A DNA stretch of 63,610 bases from TH1177 sp042138015 (lineage in GTDB: Archaea; Thermoproteota; Nitrososphaeria; Nitrososphaerales; Nitrososphaeraceae). Below the pieces are notes generated by a model, which saw nothing but the letters and a program-made list of their open reading frames with translations, did not search any database and had not been told where the DNA came from. Shown piece after piece: positions 19,366 through 28,686 of this stretch (its first letter is position 1; every line of letters begins with the position of its first letter). The stretch lies in the NCBI GenBank assembly GCA_042138015.1, contig JBHIVA010000006.1, positions 1 through 63,610 on the forward strand. The letters are read 5' to 3'. The translations under genes were made by a program, and so were the position numbers.

Positions 19366-21567
19366 ATGCCTAAATTTAAATCAACACAAGATATCGTAAG
19401 GATTATTGATAATAAAGACCAAATTCGTAATTTTGGTGTTATTGCTCATGTTGATCACGGTAAAACAACTATGAGTGATAGTCTCTTGGCTGCATCTGGA
19501 ATAATTTCTCCATCTGTAGCAGGACAGGCGTTAGCTTTGGATTCTATGAAGCTTGAACAAAATAGACAGATGACTATTAGAGGTGCGAATGTAACACTTT
19601 TTTATGAACATGAAGGGAAAGAATATGTGATAAATATGATAGATACTCCTGGACACATAGATTTCACTGGTCGAGTAACTAGGGCTTTACGTGCAATAGA
19701 TGGGGTAGTAGTAGTGTCAGATTCAGTAGAGGGTATTATGACTCAAACTGAGACAGTAACAAGACAGGCTTTGGAAGAAAGAGTTAGACCAGTTCTATAT
19801 ATTAATAAAATTGATAGATTAGTTAAAGAATTACGTCTAGATCCGCCAGCAATGCAAAAATGGTTATCAAATATTATTGCAGAATTTAACAAACTAGTAG
19901 ATCTTTACGCTGAACCTGAACTAAAGGAAAGATGGAAGGTAAGTATACAAGGAAATACGGTAGCATTTGGATCTGCTAAGGATAGATGGGGTTTTAATTT
20001 CAAAGTAGCCCAAAAAAAGGGTTTTAGTTTTAAAGATGTCTATGATGCTTATACTTCTGATGATCCTAATAACATTAAAAAACTCTCCGAAAGAGCTCCT
20101 CTTCATGAAGCTGTTCTTGGAATGGTAGTTCAACATCATCCACCTCCTCACGTTGCACAGAAATATAGAATTCCTAAAATATGGCCCGGAGATCTTAATT
20201 CCGATATTGGAAAAGCATTAATTAATTGTGATGAAAAAGGTCCTGCTGTTATGATGGTAACAACGATAAACGTCGATCCACAGGCGGGGAGAATAGCAAC
20301 AGGTCGTTTATTTTCTGGAACCATTAAAGATGGAGATGAAATATATCTGATTGACGCAAAAAGATCTGGCAAAGTCCAGTCAGTAAACATTTACATGGGA
20401 AATACTAGGGAAATTGTAAGTGTATTGCCAGCAGGAAATATTCCTGCTTTGTTAGGTTTAGATTATGCTGTTGCAGGAGAAACTCTTTCAACTGTTAAAA
20501 ATAATATTGCTTTCGAATCTATAAAATATGTTTCCGAACCTGTTGTTACTATAGCTGTGGAACCAAAACATCCCAAAGATCTACCTAAACTTGTGGAGGC
20601 TCTTAGAAGAATAACTGTTGAAGATCCCAATCTTATAGTAAAAATAAATGAAGAAACAGGTGAAACTCTTTTGGCTGGGATGGGTGTATTACACTTAGAA
20701 ATAGCAACTTCCCTTCTCCAAGAGGCAGGTTTACAAATTACAACATCTCAACCTTTAATTAATTATAGAGAAACAATTCGTTCACCTGCTGGACCTATAA
20801 TGAGTAAGTCACCAAATAGACACAACAAAATCTTTATGAGAGTAGAACCTCTCAAGGATGAGATAATAGAGATGATAAAAACTGGTCAAATAAGAGAAGA
20901 TATGGATAAAAAAGAACTAGCTAGGATGTTAAGAGAAAAGGGCTGGAATGCAGAAGAAGCTCGAAATGTTAGTGCTATTGATCCATCAGGTAACATGCTA
21001 ATAGACGAAACAAAAGGAGTACAATTCATACAAGAATCCATGGATTCCATAAAATCTGGATTCGATGATGTGATTCATTCCGGAGGTATAGCACGCGAAA
21101 CACTCAGAGGGGTAAAATTCGTTTTGAACCACTTTGTTCCTCATGAAGATCCTGCCCATAGAGGTTTAGCTCAATTAATGCCAGCTACTAGGAGAGCAAT
21201 GTTAGGGTCAATGTTAATAGCTAACCCCGTTTTATTAGAACCAATTTTGGGGATAGAAGTGAAATGTCCTCAGGAACAAATAGGTACCGTTGCTGGAATT
21301 CTCTCTGGTAAAAGAGGCAAATTATTGAATGTAGATCAGAAAGGAGTAATAGCGATTATGCAAGGAGAAGTACCAGCATCAGAAACCTTCGATTTATCCG
21401 AAGCAATGCGAGGGGGTACTGCCGGAAAAGCAATGTGGAGTACGTATTTTAAGAGCTGGCAACCTGTTCCTCAGTCTGTTTTTAAAAATCTAATTACTGA
21501 GATTAGAAAACGTAAAGGACTCAATCCAGATCCACCAAATCCTGATGAATTTATCGATAAAGAATAA
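19366..21567 (+). CDS. fusA: Elongation factor 2 (EF-2)
   Basis: EF-2 is the GTPase that drives ribosome translocation. GTP-binding motifs are AHVDHGKTT (G1), DTPGHIDF (G3) and NKIDR (G4). Domain IV near residue 600 contains PHEDPAHRGLAQLMPATRR, where the His before RG corresponds to the diphthamide position of archaeal and eukaryotic EF-2. At 733 residues it has the full archaeal length. It is a single plus-strand gene with a long upstream region and ends 71 bases before the convergent mpgS gene. There is no sign of duplication or truncation. Confidence 0.95.
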   Translation: MPKFKSTQDIVRIIDNKDQIRNFGVIAHVDHGKTTMSDSLLAASGIISPSVAGQALALDSMKLEQNRQMTIRGANVTLFYEHEGKEYVINMIDTPGHIDFTGRVTRALRAIDGVVVVSDSVEGIMTQTETVTRQALEERVRPVLYINKIDRLVKELRLDPPAMQKWLSNIIAEFNKLVDLYAEPELKERWKVSIQGNTVAFGSAKDRWGFNFKVAQKKGFSFKDVYDAYTSDDPNNIKKLSERAPLHEAVLGMVVQHHPPPHVAQKYRIPKIWPGDLNSDIGKALINCDEKGPAVMMVTTINVDPQAGRIATGRLFSGTIKDGDEIYLIDAKRSGKVQSVNIYMGNTREIVSVLPAGNIPALLGLDYAVAGETLSTVKNNIAFESIKYVSEPVVTIAVEPKHPKDLPKLVEALRRITVEDPNLIVKINEETGETLLAGMGVLHLEIATSLLQEAGLQITTSQPLINYRETIRSPAGPIMSKSPNRHNKIFMRVEPLKDEIIEMIKTGQIREDMDKKELARMLREKGWNAEEARNVSAIDPSGNMLIDETKGVQFIQESMDSIKSGFDDVIHSGGIARETLRGVKFVLNHFVPHEDPAHRGLAQLMPATRRAMLGSMLIANPVLLEPILGIEVKCPQEQIGTVAGILSGKRGKLLNVDQKGVIAIMQGEVPASETFDLSEAMRGGTAGKAMWSTYFKSWQPVPQSVFKNLITEIRKRKGLNPDPPNPDEFIDKE

Positions 21568-21637
21568 CTTTTATTTTAACTTAATATTCTTCTATTGTTA
21601 ATCATGAGAGTTAATTATTCAAATATATGGGAATTAG

Positions 21638-22822
21638 TTAACTCCAGTGAACCAAGCTAGTAGCTTTTTCGTGCAATTTTTTATTAAATAATTTTATGTC
21701 TATATCTTTGAAAGGATTAATCTTCTCCAAACTATGAGGTTCTGACCCTTGCTCGATAGTAGATTTATTTCTTAATTCCTCAAGTATCTTCTCTTGTAAT
21801 TTAGGATGGCAAATTTTACTATGATAAATACATCCTAAAGAACCATTAATCATCTCTTTTAGATGAGCATCTCCCTTCTCTTCATGGAAATGTGGATTTC
21901 TCGTTTCTACCTGCATTACTTCAACACCTTTATCCATTGCCTCTTGGTTATCTGTTGGTAATATTCCTCCAAACTGCTCCAAGAGATTAACAATTTCATA
22001 AGTTTCAACGGAAAAACCAGAAGAGAAATTCATTAATTCTGCCAGTTTTATAGAGATACAATGTTCACCGGAGTTTCCTGTTCGTACTACTTCTGTTTCA
22101 AATCCGGTATAATAGGAAATGAGGGAATTTAGATAGTGATTTGTTATTTCTGAGACTCTACCCCATTTTGAAAAGTATATTCCACTTTCTGAAATTTTCG
22201 GTTTATAAATCCAAGATACTCTAATCATTTTATAAGGTGTATTAGCCATTGCTATTCCTGCGGAGAATATCTTTACATATTCATTTACTGCTCCAGGAAC
22301 GTAATTATCCCCATCTATAAATCCCACATAATCTTTTTTAGCCATTTTTGCAAGTAACATTCCTAGGATCATTCCTTCAGCCTTGCCGTTTCTCACAAGC
22401 TTATCCTGATCCAGTAAATCTGTATAACCTACATCTTTTAAAGTCTCTGCAACTCCTTCGTCTCGCTGATGAAGGATTAATGCATTCTTATTGGCAAATC
22501 TATTAAATTGCTGTAACGCCTCCTTTTCTAATTTATATCTGTCAACTGGCTGTCTGGGGCTATTAGATAAAATTATTGTCATGCAATCATGAGGAATACC
22601 ACTTAAAACGCCTTCTAATAACTTTAATCTCTCATTTCTTATTGGAATTACAATGGCCATCTTACTTTCGATTTCTGAAATCTGTTCATTTCCTATACCT
22701 ACTATATGTTCGGAAAATTTTTTACCTTTTTCTAGCCCTGAATCCAATTCAAATACTCTCTGAACACCATGCAGGCTTATAGAACCGAACCTTTCAGTAT
22801 ATCTAGGTAAATCCAGTTTCAT
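21638..22822 (-). CDS. mpgS: Mannosyl-3-phosphoglycerate synthase
   Basis: A GT55-family enzyme that joins GDP-mannose and 3-phosphoglycerate, the first step of mannosylglycerate (an osmolyte) synthesis. The 394-residue protein starts with MKLDLPRYTERFGSISLHG, typical of MpgS. It has the nucleotide-sugar motif IDGDNYVPGAV and the conserved TGNSGEHCISI block near the acceptor site. The usual partner, mannosyl-3-phosphoglycerate phosphatase (mpgP), is not adjacent and is not recognised elsewhere in the window. The start is an ATG with an upstream AT-rich region. Confidence 0.9.
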   Translation of the reverse strand: MKLDLPRYTERFGSISLHGVQRVFELDSGLEKGKKFSEHIVGIGNEQISEIESKMAIVIPIRNERLKLLEGVLSGIPHDCMTIILSNSPRQPVDRYKLEKEALQQFNRFANKNALILHQRDEGVAETLKDVGYTDLLDQDKLVRNGKAEGMILGMLLAKMAKKDYVGFIDGDNYVPGAVNEYVKIFSAGIAMANTPYKMIRVSWIYKPKISESGIYFSKWGRVSEITNHYLNSLISYYTGFETEVVRTGNSGEHCISIKLAELMNFSSGFSVETYEIVNLLEQFGGILPTDNQEAMDKGVEVMQVETRNPHFHEEKGDAHLKEMINGSLGCIYHSKICHPKLQEKILEELRNKSTIEQGSEPHSLEKINPFKDIDIKLFNKKLHEKATSLVHWS

Positions 22823-22918
22823 AATGTTCTAACCTCTATATGGTATCTCATATTTTTAATTATAAGAAATAGTATGATATAAATACCAATTTAATATATA
22901 GATTTACAAACTATTTTA

Positions 22919-23092
22919 TTAATTGTAAAATTGATTTAACTTTACACTTTCGCCAGCTATTTTACTTTCTTCAACATTTCTTTGCTTTCTTTTATAAATT
23001 GATTCCTCTTTTTCTAAATCTCTTAGCAATCTTACAAAGGATTTTTCCTCTATAAATTCTTTTAATATTCTTTCTATAGCCCTCTCATCCAA
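22919..23092 (-). CDS. Small charged protein of unknown function
   Basis: A 57-residue open frame from a TTG (23090-23092) to TAA (22919-22921) encodes a highly charged helical protein beginning LDERAIERILKEF and containing LLRDLEKEESIYKRKQR. The density of Glu/Lys and the absence of stops in such AT-rich DNA suggest real coding, but there is no ATG and no family I know. It lies between mpgS and the membrane protein gene on the same strand. It could also be a fragment of a longer ancestral gene. Confidence 0.4.
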   Translation of the reverse strand: MDERAIERILKEFIEEKSFVRLLRDLEKEESIYKRKQRNVEESKIAGESVKLNQFYN

Positions 23093-23281
23093 TATAATTT
23101 AAAAATGAATATGTTATTTAACGAATATTGAAACTAATATCGAAACATTTTTCAATACACTTTTCAATATAAATTTTCGAAATAAAGTTATATATTGTTA
23201 ATAAATTTATTTAATGTATGAAAGCAAAAAGTAAATTATTAATTCTTGATCTTTAGTCATATTACAAATCTATTAAGTTCT

Positions 23282-24100
23282 TTAATTTGTGTTTATTTTA
23301 TTAAGTTTCTTCATGCTTTTTGCTATTAAAAAAGGTGTGATTACTAAAATGGGGATACTTAGAGATATGAATAATGTTTGAAAAGATGCTAACGCGGAAA
23401 TTGATGTTGTACCAACAGTTACACTAAATATCGCAGCAATAATACTTCCTGCACATGTAGGACAACCTATGAAAAGACCACAGGTAGCACCTACACCTCC
23501 TAATATACCGTTTCTTTTTTCTTTTATCTTTTTAAGCGCATAGGCATATAACGATATATTAAATCCTACTAACATGGAAACAATTAAAACCAACAGAAGG
23601 TTGAGGGGAAGGAGAAATATAAAAAAATATGGTGACAAATAAATATACATCATAGGAACATAGCCTATCATAGCGCAACAAGGAATAATTTTTACGTATG
23701 GATATTGATTATCCGATTCGGAAATCAACATATTAGAATCAAATACAAATATCTGTGATAAAAGACTAAAAATAACTCCATAAGCAATAGCAGTAGGGAA
23801 TATTATCAAAGAATATTTAATGTTCTTTTTAAAAGGCTTGGATATGTAAGGTATTAGACCATTATTTAGATAATTACTAGTATATAGCTTCCAAATCCCT
23901 AAACAAATAGCAAGTGATGAAATAAAAGTAATTAACATCACTGCTGTAGATAAATTAAACAAGGAATCAGTAAAAAGAATAGAATCATTGAAATAAGGAT
24001 TTGTTAGATTGGAATAGATAAACAATGCTATACAAATTGAAGTTACACCTGTAAAAATAATCCTAAAACCTTCATTACGAAACAAGGTCTGAATTTTCAA
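23282..24100 (-). CDS. Polytopic membrane protein with a CPTC motif
   Basis: The 272-residue protein has about seven hydrophobic helices and a short N-terminal cytoplasmic segment. Near residue 210 there is a glycine-rich stretch GATCGLFIGCPTCAGS with three cysteines, including a CPTC pair at a membrane interface, which is unusual and may be redox-active or bind a metal. A second Cys pair, PCCAMIG, lies near residue 140. I do not recognise the family. It is a single minus-strand gene divergent from the DUF151 gene. A transport or redox role is inference. Confidence 0.6.
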   Translation of the reverse strand: MKIQTLFRNEGFRIIFTGVTSICIALFIYSNLTNPYFNDSILFTDSLFNLSTAVMLITFISSLAICLGIWKLYTSNYLNNGLIPYISKPFKKNIKYSLIIFPTAIAYGVIFSLLSQIFVFDSNMLISESDNQYPYVKIIPCCAMIGYVPMMYIYLSPYFFIFLLPLNLLLVLIVSMLVGFNISLYAYALKKIKEKRNGILGGVGATCGLFIGCPTCAGSIIAAIFSVTVGTTSISALASFQTLFISLSIPILVITPFLIAKSMKKLNKINTN

Positions 24101-24217
24101 TTGCGAATCTATCTATAGAGATAAGGTGAACCACAATTTATTTTTTTGATATGATAGATAAATAGAAATTTGAAATATTTAAACAACACTTATGTTTTAG
24201 ATAGTAGATAAAAGATT

Positions 24218-24643
24218 ATGAATGATAACACTCCTGATGATGATTATATTGATGTAGAAATCTCAAATATTGGTTACGTAGATAATCTAGGTCTAGAGGG
24301 TTTCCTAGTGCTAAAATCAATTGATGGAAAAGAATTTCCAATTAATGCTTTTTCTGGAGAAGTGGCCAAACATATACTGAGATTTAAACAAGGTGATAAG
24401 ACTACTATACCAACAATATATAATTTAGTTGAAGAAATAGCAGTACTACAAGACCTTTTGCTAATGGAAACCAGGATATATCTTAGTGGTTCTTTATTAC
24501 GTGCCAACCTATATTTTAGAGGAAGAAAGGATACATTAATCTTGAGGAACTATCGAGCATCAGATGCAATAGCACTTGCCTCATATTATGAAGTTCCAAT
24601 TAAAGTTAGAAAAAATCTATTCGAAGAAACAATACAACAGTAG
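24218..24643 (+). CDS. DUF151/BFN-domain protein (bifunctional nuclease family)
   Basis: The 141-residue protein matches the BFN (DUF151) domain: a strand-rich N-terminus with KSIDGKEFPINAFSGEVAKHI, then PTIYNLVEEIAV and the C-terminal SDAIALASYYEVPIKVRK signature. Plant and bacterial BFN proteins have DNase and RNase activity; the archaeal role is unknown. The protein is acidic at the very N-terminus (MNDNTPDDDY). It stands upstream of the HD phosphohydrolase with a 117-base gap and is probably its own transcription unit. Confidence 0.8.
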   Translation: MNDNTPDDDYIDVEISNIGYVDNLGLEGFLVLKSIDGKEFPINAFSGEVAKHILRFKQGDKTTIPTIYNLVEEIAVLQDLLLMETRIYLSGSLLRANLYFRGRKDTLILRNYRASDAIALASYYEVPIKVRKNLFEETIQQ

Positions 24644-24760
24644 CTTTAGATTATTTAATAACACTCAGATTTTGTATATTTTCATTCCAAAGACTTTCGC
24701 CAACTATCGTTTTTTACCCATATTGAAAACAAATAATAATTTTTTTTACTAGGATAATCT

Positions 24761-26002
24761 ATGTTGAATTTTGTAGGAGAAATAACCGATCCTATTCATA
24801 AATATATAAGAATTACAGAAATAGAAAGAGAATTAATTGACTCACATGTTTTTCAAAGGCTGAGAAAAATTCGACAACTTGCCGGTGCTCATTTGGTATA
24901 TCCAAGTGCACATCATACAAGATTTGAACACTCATTAGGAACCATGCATTTAACTGGTTTGGCTGCTCAGTGTCTTCTTGATAAAGGATACATAGAGAAA
25001 AAAGATCAGATTGAGATTTTAAGAGTAGCAGCTCTCCTACATGATATTGGTCATGGTCCTTTCTCTCATCTATTTGAAGAAGTTCTTTTGGCTAGAAAGA
25101 CATATACCACTAATCATGAAAATATAGGGGAAAGGATCATTAAAGAAACTATAATAAATGATATCTTGAAAAAATATGGATATGATTCTAATTATATCTG
25201 TACTATCTCATTCGGCGAATCTCCTATTATTTTTTACAATGAGATAATTTCCGGAGCTCTCTCTTCTGATATAATGGATTATTTACCGAGAGATAGTTTT
25301 TTTACTGGTGTAGAATATGGGAAAATAGACTACTATAGATTGATAAGCTCTCTTGAAGTACTCTCCAATGGTCATCTAGGGATAGACAAATCAGCGATTA
25401 ATTCACTTGAATCAATGCTAATCTCTAGATATCAAATGTTCAAAGCAGTATACTTTCATAAAACTGTGAGATCTGCAGAAGTGATGTTACTGCATTCTCT
25501 TTTGGAAGCAGATTCACAACTCCATTTTTCTTCTTTGTCCATTGATGACTTTATAGGATATACCGACGAGAGTATAATCGATACGATATGTTCCCTTAAA
25601 GACTGTCATGCAGCTAAATTAGCTAAAGATTACAAAGATCGAAAATTATTAAAATGTGTTTATGAAAAATTTCTTCAAAATAAGAATAAATCTGATGATA
25701 TAGATTTAACAAAAAAACAAACTTTTCTTAAGAATATGATAAATTCACTGGATATTCAAAATGAATTAATATTCATTGATATTTCTAGAACTCCCTCCAT
25801 GCCACTAACACCAAAAAAAGATGAATTGAATTCAATCATGTTGGTGGATAAAGATTCAGAGTTTGAAACTCATACATCTGAAATCCCATTAATAGATTCA
25901 ATATCCGGATTTTTAGATATGATCAGAGTATATACCACCGATATTAATAGGCATAAACTAGAAAAGGCTTTAAAAAATATTGATCTATTACCTGGTGGCT
26001 AA
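24761..26002 (+). CDS. HD-domain dNTPase-like phosphohydrolase (SAMHD1/dGTPase family)
   Basis: The 413-residue protein has the dGTPase-like HD layout: FQRLRKIRQL, HHTRFEHSLGT (first His), LLHDIGHGPFSH (HD pair) and SSDIMDYLPRD (Asp). These residues bind the catalytic metal. Members hydrolyse dNTPs to nucleoside plus triphosphate and control dNTP pools. It is followed 3 bases later by the UMP kinase gene, so the two are probably one operon dealing with nucleotide pools. Length fits archaeal members. Confidence 0.85.
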   Translation: MLNFVGEITDPIHKYIRITEIERELIDSHVFQRLRKIRQLAGAHLVYPSAHHTRFEHSLGTMHLTGLAAQCLLDKGYIEKKDQIEILRVAALLHDIGHGPFSHLFEEVLLARKTYTTNHENIGERIIKETIINDILKKYGYDSNYICTISFGESPIIFYNEIISGALSSDIMDYLPRDSFFTGVEYGKIDYYRLISSLEVLSNGHLGIDKSAINSLESMLISRYQMFKAVYFHKTVRSAEVMLLHSLLEADSQLHFSSLSIDDFIGYTDESIIDTICSLKDCHAAKLAKDYKDRKLLKCVYEKFLQNKNKSDDIDLTKKQTFLKNMINSLDIQNELIFIDISRTPSMPLTPKKDELNSIMLVDKDSEFETHTSEIPLIDSISGFLDMIRVYTTDINRHKLEKALKNIDLLPGG

Positions 26003-26005
26003 ACT

Positions 26006-26710
26006 ATGAATGATTACAATAGAAATCGTGTGGTTATAAAATTAAGTGGAAGTGTTTTTAACATACTTGATAACCAAACCACTGCAGAGGTTTTAAGACA
26101 ATATAGCTCTATGTTGGTTCATATCAATAAGACGGTTCAACCTGTTGTCGTTGCTGGAGGTGGAAAAATTGCAAGATATTATATTCAGATTGCAAGAAAA
26201 TTGGGTTTGGACGAATCTAGTTTAGATCTAATTGGAATAGATATCTCGCGATTGAATGCTAAACTACTGATTTCATCTCTAGGAGACCATGCCTATCCAA
26301 ACGTTCCAAAATCATTGGATGAAATAAGTAATTTTATTGTTAGTAATAAAATTATTATAAGTGGCGGATTACATCCTGGTCAAAGTACCAATGCTACATC
26401 AGCGCTAATAGCTGAGAAAATACGAGCAAAAGAATTTATCAATGCTACCGACGTAGAAGGTATTTATGATATGGATCCAAGAAATAACCACACCGCGAAA
26501 TTATTTGATAAAATTACGTTAAACAAATGCCTAGATATGTTATCTGACCGTAGCTCAATGGCAGGAGAATATGATTTGATGGATATTGTAGCATTAAAAG
26601 TTATCGAGAGATCCAAAATTAATACTAGAGTGATTCTGTCATCACCTGAGAATATCATAAACACTATTGAAGGAAAACAATACAAAGGAACAGAGTTAAT
26701 TTTAAAATAA
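26006..26710 (+). CDS. pyrH: Uridylate (UMP) kinase
   Basis: An amino-acid-kinase-fold enzyme that makes UDP from UMP with ATP. The N-terminus reads RVVIKLSGSVFN, followed by VVAGGGKIARYY and later the NATDVEGIYDMDPR block typical of archaeal UMP kinases. The 234-residue length fits. It begins 3 bases after the HD phosphohydrolase stop, suggesting coupled translation and joint expression. This is the second pyrimidine gene in the window, separate from pyrDK. Confidence 0.9.
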   Translation: MNDYNRNRVVIKLSGSVFNILDNQTTAEVLRQYSSMLVHINKTVQPVVVAGGGKIARYYIQIARKLGLDESSLDLIGIDISRLNAKLLISSLGDHAYPNVPKSLDEISNFIVSNKIIISGGLHPGQSTNATSALIAEKIRAKEFINATDVEGIYDMDPRNNHTAKLFDKITLNKCLDMLSDRSSMAGEYDLMDIVALKVIERSKINTRVILSSPENIINTIEGKQYKGTELILK

Positions 26711-26714
26711 ATTA

Positions 26715-27032
26715 TTATGATACTGTCTTAATTTCTCCATTATATACAGATAGTCCATCCTTTATCATTTTTTCGATGATCATCTTACCTTCATCAATAT
26801 TCATTGGTTTGGATTGTGCTTTAGCAAAACCTTCTGCATCACAAATCATAATAATAATTTCATTACCATTATTTAGTTCACCTACTAATATTTCCTCTCC
26901 CACTGGTTCAAAACCAGAACGCCCAGTTTTGATTGTATAAGTAAGCATAGCGTAACCTGTATATTCAAATAACTTGATCTGAGCCTTTTTCGATCTTTCT
27001 TTACCTAAGTGTGCCGCTTTATGATATTGCAT
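26715..27032 (-). CDS. Conserved hypothetical protein
   Basis: This is a 105-residue soluble protein without membrane segments or cysteine clusters. It starts MQYHKAAHLGKERSKKAQ, a basic helix, followed by strands (YAMLTYTIKTGRSGFEPV and EIIIMICDAEGFAK) and a C-terminal helix. I cannot assign a family. It converges with pyrH, only 4 bases from its stop, and lies divergent to tatA, with a TATA-rich gap between. The reading frame is well supported by composition. Confidence 0.5.
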   Translation of the reverse strand: MQYHKAAHLGKERSKKAQIKLFEYTGYAMLTYTIKTGRSGFEPVGEEILVGELNNGNEIIIMICDAEGFAKAQSKPMNIDEGKMIIEKMIKDGLSVYNGEIKTVS

Positions 27033-27169
27033 AACTTTAATACCTCATAGTAGACTTATTACTTTTTTTTAATCTAATTATTATATCTTATCATGGTATA
27101 CTAAAATAAATGAGTTAAATAATTTAACACTTAAATTGTTAGTAGGTATTACGATACTTAAGAATAATT

Positions 27170-27493
27170 ATGTTCAATACAGAGCATTATTTGTTGCAAA
27201 TTCCAGGAGGATTCGAATGGATATTCATTATTGTAATAATAGTAGTCTTGTTTTTTGGGGTCAAAAAAATTCCTGAATTAGCTAAATCCTTTGGAAAAGC
27301 GTCAGCCGAATTTCAGAAAGCTAAACTAGAGGCTAAAAGAGAGCTGGAAAAGTATAGAAATGAAAATCCTAATGTAGGAAGAGAGAAGCTAGAATCGATT
27401 GCAGACACACTTGGAATTGATTATACAAATAAGAACGATGATGAACTGAAACAAGCTATAGAAAAGGAAATTAATAAAAATAAAAGTAAATGA
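27170..27493 (+). CDS. tatA: Twin-arginine translocase subunit TatA
   Basis: TatA forms the protein-conducting assembly that exports folded proteins across the membrane. The N-terminal helix, GFEWIFIIVIIVVLFFGVKKIPEL, with the FG hinge and the amphipathic helix AKSFGKASAEFQKAKLEAK, is the TatA/E signature. Residues 62-105 form an extra C-terminal part (REKLESIADTLGIDYTNKND) that resembles a SAP-like helix pair, uncommon in TatA. No tatC is next to it. It is probably its own transcription unit ahead of purP. Confidence 0.85.
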   Translation: MFNTEHYLLQIPGGFEWIFIIVIIVVLFFGVKKIPELAKSFGKASAEFQKAKLEAKRELEKYRNENPNVGREKLESIADTLGIDYTNKNDDELKQAIEKEINKNKSK

Positions 27494-27556
27494 TCGATTC
27501 TCCCATATAATTTAGATAAACATTTTATTGCACTATAAATAACATTTTTTCACTCC

Positions 27557-28657
27557 ATGACAATTGAAAAAGATATTTCTAATATTGTTAAAGGTTACGA
27601 TCACAAAAATATCAATTTAGGAGTGTTGGGAAGCCATTCTGCATTAGAAATAATGGATGGTGCAACTGATGAATCAATGAAAACAGTTTGTATCTGTCAA
27701 AAGGGTAGAGAAACACCATATCTACGTTTCAGAAGGATTTCCAATAATGTCTTAATATTAGATAAATTTAAAGATATAATGGATACATCATTTCAGCAAA
27801 AATTGAGAGATCTCAATGTTATCATGATAGCTCATAGGGCATTCTCTGTTTATTTAGGATACGATAATATTGAAAATAGTTTTTTCATACCTATTTTTGG
27901 AAATAGAAAACTTTTGAAGGCAGAAGAAAGAACATATCCAAAAAATCAATACTATTTGTTAAATAAATCTAGTATTAAACATCCAAAAATATACAACGAT
28001 CCTTCAAAAATATCTGGTCCTTCGATTGTAAAAGTCCAAGAAGCTACTAGGAAATTAGAAAGAGCATTTTATTTTGTATCATCTTATGATGATTTTTTAG
28101 AAAAGACGGAGAAAAAGATAGAAAATGGGATAATCACTAGGTATGACATCGATTCCGCATTAATTGAAGAATATGTAATAGGAACTTATTTTAATTTTAA
28201 TTTTTTTCATTCGCCTATTAATAATGATACAGAATTTCTGGGTATAGAAAGAAGATTACAAACGAACTTACATGATTTCACTACCTCACTAACCGCAAAA
28301 CAACAGTTAGAATTAGATATAGAATTACAAAATATAGAAATAGGACATACACCAGCTAGTATACGTGAATCTATGTTAGAAAAAGTTTTTGAAATTGGTG
28401 ATAAATTTGTTGAGGGAGTAAAAGAAGAATACAAACCAGGATTAATAGGACCATTTTCTTTACAAAGCATTGTAACCAAAGATTTAGATATATATGTTTA
28501 TGATGTTTCTTTTAGAGTACCTGGTAATCCAATATTATCTACTACGAGTCCATATACAAAATACTATTATGGATATCCTATGGGAGTTGGACGAAGAATC
28601 GCCATAGAGATTAAAGAAGCGATTAAAGAAAATAGGTTAGATGAAATAATCACATAA
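27557..28657 (+). CDS. purP: PurP: formate-AICAR ligase (IMP synthesis)
   Basis: PurP is the archaeal ATP-grasp enzyme that formylates AICAR with free formate and ATP, replacing the folate-dependent PurH step. The N-terminal LGVLGSHSALEIMDGA and GRETPYLRF blocks and the C-terminal SPYTKYYYGYPMGVGRRIA block match the family. It has 366 residues, a normal length. It follows tatA by 63 bases, and a TATA-like element (TATAAATAA, about 27534-27543) lies just before the ATG, so it is probably separately transcribed. Confidence 0.9.
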   Translation: MTIEKDISNIVKGYDHKNINLGVLGSHSALEIMDGATDESMKTVCICQKGRETPYLRFRRISNNVLILDKFKDIMDTSFQQKLRDLNVIMIAHRAFSVYLGYDNIENSFFIPIFGNRKLLKAEERTYPKNQYYLLNKSSIKHPKIYNDPSKISGPSIVKVQEATRKLERAFYFVSSYDDFLEKTEKKIENGIITRYDIDSALIEEYVIGTYFNFNFFHSPINNDTEFLGIERRLQTNLHDFTTSLTAKQQLELDIELQNIEIGHTPASIRESMLEKVFEIGDKFVEGVKEEYKPGLIGPFSLQSIVTKDLDIYVYDVSFRVPGNPILSTTSPYTKYYYGYPMGVGRRIAIEIKEAIKENRLDEIIT

Positions 28658-28686
28658 CATTTATTTTAGATAATAATATTGATAAA

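Noticed and set aside
26870..26930. Second tRNA-like GGTTCAAAACC
   Set aside because: It lies in the coding sequence of the hypothetical protein at 26715-27032 and has no tRNA fold.
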